This document shows, in pieces, positions 31,530-32,628 of a stretch of DNA of 32,628 nucleotides; the first letter of the stretch is position 1, and each line of letters starts with the position of its first letter. The notes under the pieces were generated by a model, which was not told the origin of the DNA, searched no databases, and saw nothing but the letters and a program-made list of their open reading frames with translations. The position numbers and the translations under genes are program-made. Source of the stretch: QPJE01 sp051747745 (GTDB lineage: Bacteria > Bacillota > Halanaerobiia > Halanaerobiales > Halanaerobiaceae). Where the stretch lies: contig JBNJGL010000025.1 in the NCBI GenBank assembly GCA_051747745.1, forward strand, positions 1 to 32,628, read 5' to 3'.

Positions 31530-32396
31530 TCACCTCAATATTTTTTTGAGTCTTGGTGTTGACAAAAATACAACTACAATTAAAGCTGTTAGTAATTTTA
31601 GATCTGAAGCAGCAAGACCTAAATTCAGTGCAATAGAAATACTAAAACGATAAAGTATAGAACCTATAACCACACCGAGTGTTGTTATAACAATTGAATG
31701 TTCACCGATCAACACTTCACCAATAATAACAGAAGCAAGTCCGGCAACAATTGTACCTATACCCATACTTACATCAGCAAACCCCTGATACTGTCCCACA
31801 AGTGCTCCAGAAAGAGCTACAAAGGAATTGGAAATAATCAGTCCAAGCATTTTCATGGAATTTGTGCTGATTCCCATACTTCTAATCATCTGTGGATTAT
31901 CTCCAGTAGCCCTGAGGGCAAAACCCAGCTGTGTGTTCAAAAAAGCATCTAAAATAAGTTTAATAATAATAATTAATACAGTAAGTATAATAATGCTGTT
32001 CCATGGATATGCCAGGCCCCAGTCTTCAGCGATTGTAAATATGGTCTCTTTACCGATAAGTGGAATATTGGGCCGCCCCATAACTCTCAGATTAATGGAA
32101 TAAAGAGAAGTCATGGTCAAAATACCGGAAAGAAGTGGAGCAATTTTTAATTTTGTGTTCAAAAATCCGGTTATAGTTCCGGCCAGTCCACCTGCAAATA
32201 CAGCAGCAGCAAGTGACAAAAATGGATTTACACCTGCGGTTATCAATCTGGCCGATACAGCAGCCCCCAGTGGGAGGCTGCCGTCTACTGTTAAATCTGC
32301 AAAATCAAGTATTCTAAATGTAATAAAAACTCCCAGTGCCATCAAAGCAAATGCCAGTCCCTGTTCAAGGGATGTCAGAACAAAACTTAGACTCAT
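31530..32396 (-). CDS. ABC transporter permease (COG4120, amino-acid-type)
   Basis: Membrane permease of 288 aa with about eight hydrophobic segments. The N-terminal block FVLTSLEQGLAFALMALGVFITFRILDFADLTVDGSLPLGAA is the family signature (BPD_transp_2/branched-chain type). The conserved ALRATGDNPQMIRSMGISTNSMKMLGL loop also fits. It is predicted to import an aromatic amino acid or similar solute with the COG1101 ATPase and COG2984 receptor. ATG at 32396, with AGAGGTG upstream on the minus strand. It is second of three genes; the upstream receptor is separated by 142 bp holding a hairpin. Confidence 0.88.
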   Translation of the reverse strand: MSLSFVLTSLEQGLAFALMALGVFITFRILDFADLTVDGSLPLGAAVSARLITAGVNPFLSLAAAVFAGGLAGTITGFLNTKLKIAPLLSGILTMTSLYSINLRVMGRPNIPLIGKETIFTIAEDWGLAYPWNSIIILTVLIIIIKLILDAFLNTQLGFALRATGDNPQMIRSMGISTNSMKMLGLIISNSFVALSGALVGQYQGFADVSMGIGTIVAGLASVIIGEVLIGEHSIVITTLGVVIGSILYRFSISIALNLGLAASDLKLLTALIVVVFLSTPRLKKILR

Positions 32397-32453
32397 AGTA
32401 CACCTCTTTACAATATTATCAAGTATTTACCCATATATTAATATAGTGTTTTT

Positions 32454-32476
32454 AGATCTGTATATTATATAGATCT
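32454..32476 (-). repeat. Hairpin between binding protein and permease of the COG4120 operon
   Basis: AGATCT at 32454-32459 and 32471-32476 flank a self-complementary TAT/ATA core. On the minus strand this gives a 10-bp stem interrupted by one mismatch, with a tiny loop. It is placed like the hairpin after the Dpp binding-protein gene, between receptor and membrane genes. No T-run follows on the minus strand. Confidence 0.45.
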
Positions 32477-32538
32477 TTATTCATTATTTCTGCAGTATAT
32501 ATAATTATTCATATATTTATATATTTTTATACACATAT

Positions 32539-32628
32539 TTATTCGTAAATTACATCTGCATTTTCCAAAATATCTTCAGGTATTTCTAACCCCAGGTTTT
32601 TACAGGCAGTTTTATTTAGGTAGAGTTT
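32539..32628 (-). CDS. ABC transporter substrate-binding protein, C-terminal end (COG2984), partial
   Basis: The minus-strand frame entering from the window edge encodes 29 residues (KLYLNKTACKNLGLEIPEDI, then LENADVIYE) before a stop at 32541-32539. The pattern 'N-x-x-x-A-x-x-L-G-(I/L)-x-I-P-x-x-(I/V)-L-x-x-A-D-x-(V/I)' is the usual C-terminus of COG2984 binding proteins. Permease and ATPase genes downstream are the matching partners. The 5' part lies outside the window, so the lipobox or signal cannot be judged. Confidence 0.75.
   Translation of the reverse strand, partial: KLYLNKTACKNLGLEIPEDILENADVIYE

Overview
The window is AT-rich, low-GC DNA densely packed with ordinary bacterial genes. 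Ribosome-binding sites are strong (AGGAGG/GAGGTG type) and TTG, GTG and apparently even ATA/ATT starts are used. Gene content and protein style suggest an anaerobic, fermentative Firmicutes-type bacterium: a rubrerythrin, a proofreading-less DNA polymerase I, and the gene order two-component pair-polA-mutM-coaE. The solute-binding protein has a cleavable signal peptide without a lipobox, and HtrA has a cleavable AxA-type signal. Both point to a periplasm, so a diderm lineage such as Halanaerobiales is my best guess. This is an inference from style, not a sequence match. I see no rRNA, tRNA, CRISPR array, phage or intact insertion sequence.

Layout. (1) 1-211: no gene; short repeats and the rubrerythrin terminator. 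(2) 212-3899: rubrerythrin on the minus strand, then glyoxalase I (gloA), the DUF969/DUF979 membrane pair and pyroglutamyl peptidase (pcp). (3) 4166-5772: a GNAT acetyltransferase and a DUF368 (PopT-type) undecaprenyl-phosphate translocase, separated by a strong terminator. (4) 5985-11683: a translationally coupled AddB-like/AddA-like helicase-nuclease pair. (5) 11815-15172: tag, inorganic pyrophosphatase, a small PH-like protein, an MBL-fold hydrolase and gpmA. (6) 15405-16553: htrA, followed by two consecutive terminators. (7) 16772-23924: one long operon of response regulator, histidine kinase, polA, mutM, coaE, mgsA and a lytic transglycosylase, with overlapping or nearly touching genes. 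(8) 24179-29904: a complete Dpp/Opp-type peptide ABC transporter behind a textbook promoter, then an unrecognised HTH regulator (29989-30711). (9) 30727-32628 on the minus strand: a second ABC importer (COG1101 ATPase, COG4120 permease and the cut-off end of a COG2984 binding protein).

How the parts fit. The window mixes DNA maintenance (AddAB-like, tag, polA, mutM), envelope upkeep (DUF368, HtrA, lytic transglycosylase, two-component system), peptide and amino-acid uptake and processing (Dpp, pcp with DUF969/979, COG1101/4120/2984) and central metabolism (gpmA, ppa, mgsA, coaE, gloA). The methylglyoxal producer (mgsA) and a likely detoxifier (gloA) are both present, but in separate operons.

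The most notable non-gene signals are a family of short intergenic repeats (at least five copies on both strands), one of which lies next to a large inverted repeat before htrA. There are also two genes whose conserved N-termini and Shine-Dalgarno spacing point to non-AUG (ATA and ATT) starts. I did not find a clearly new multi-gene defence or mobile system.
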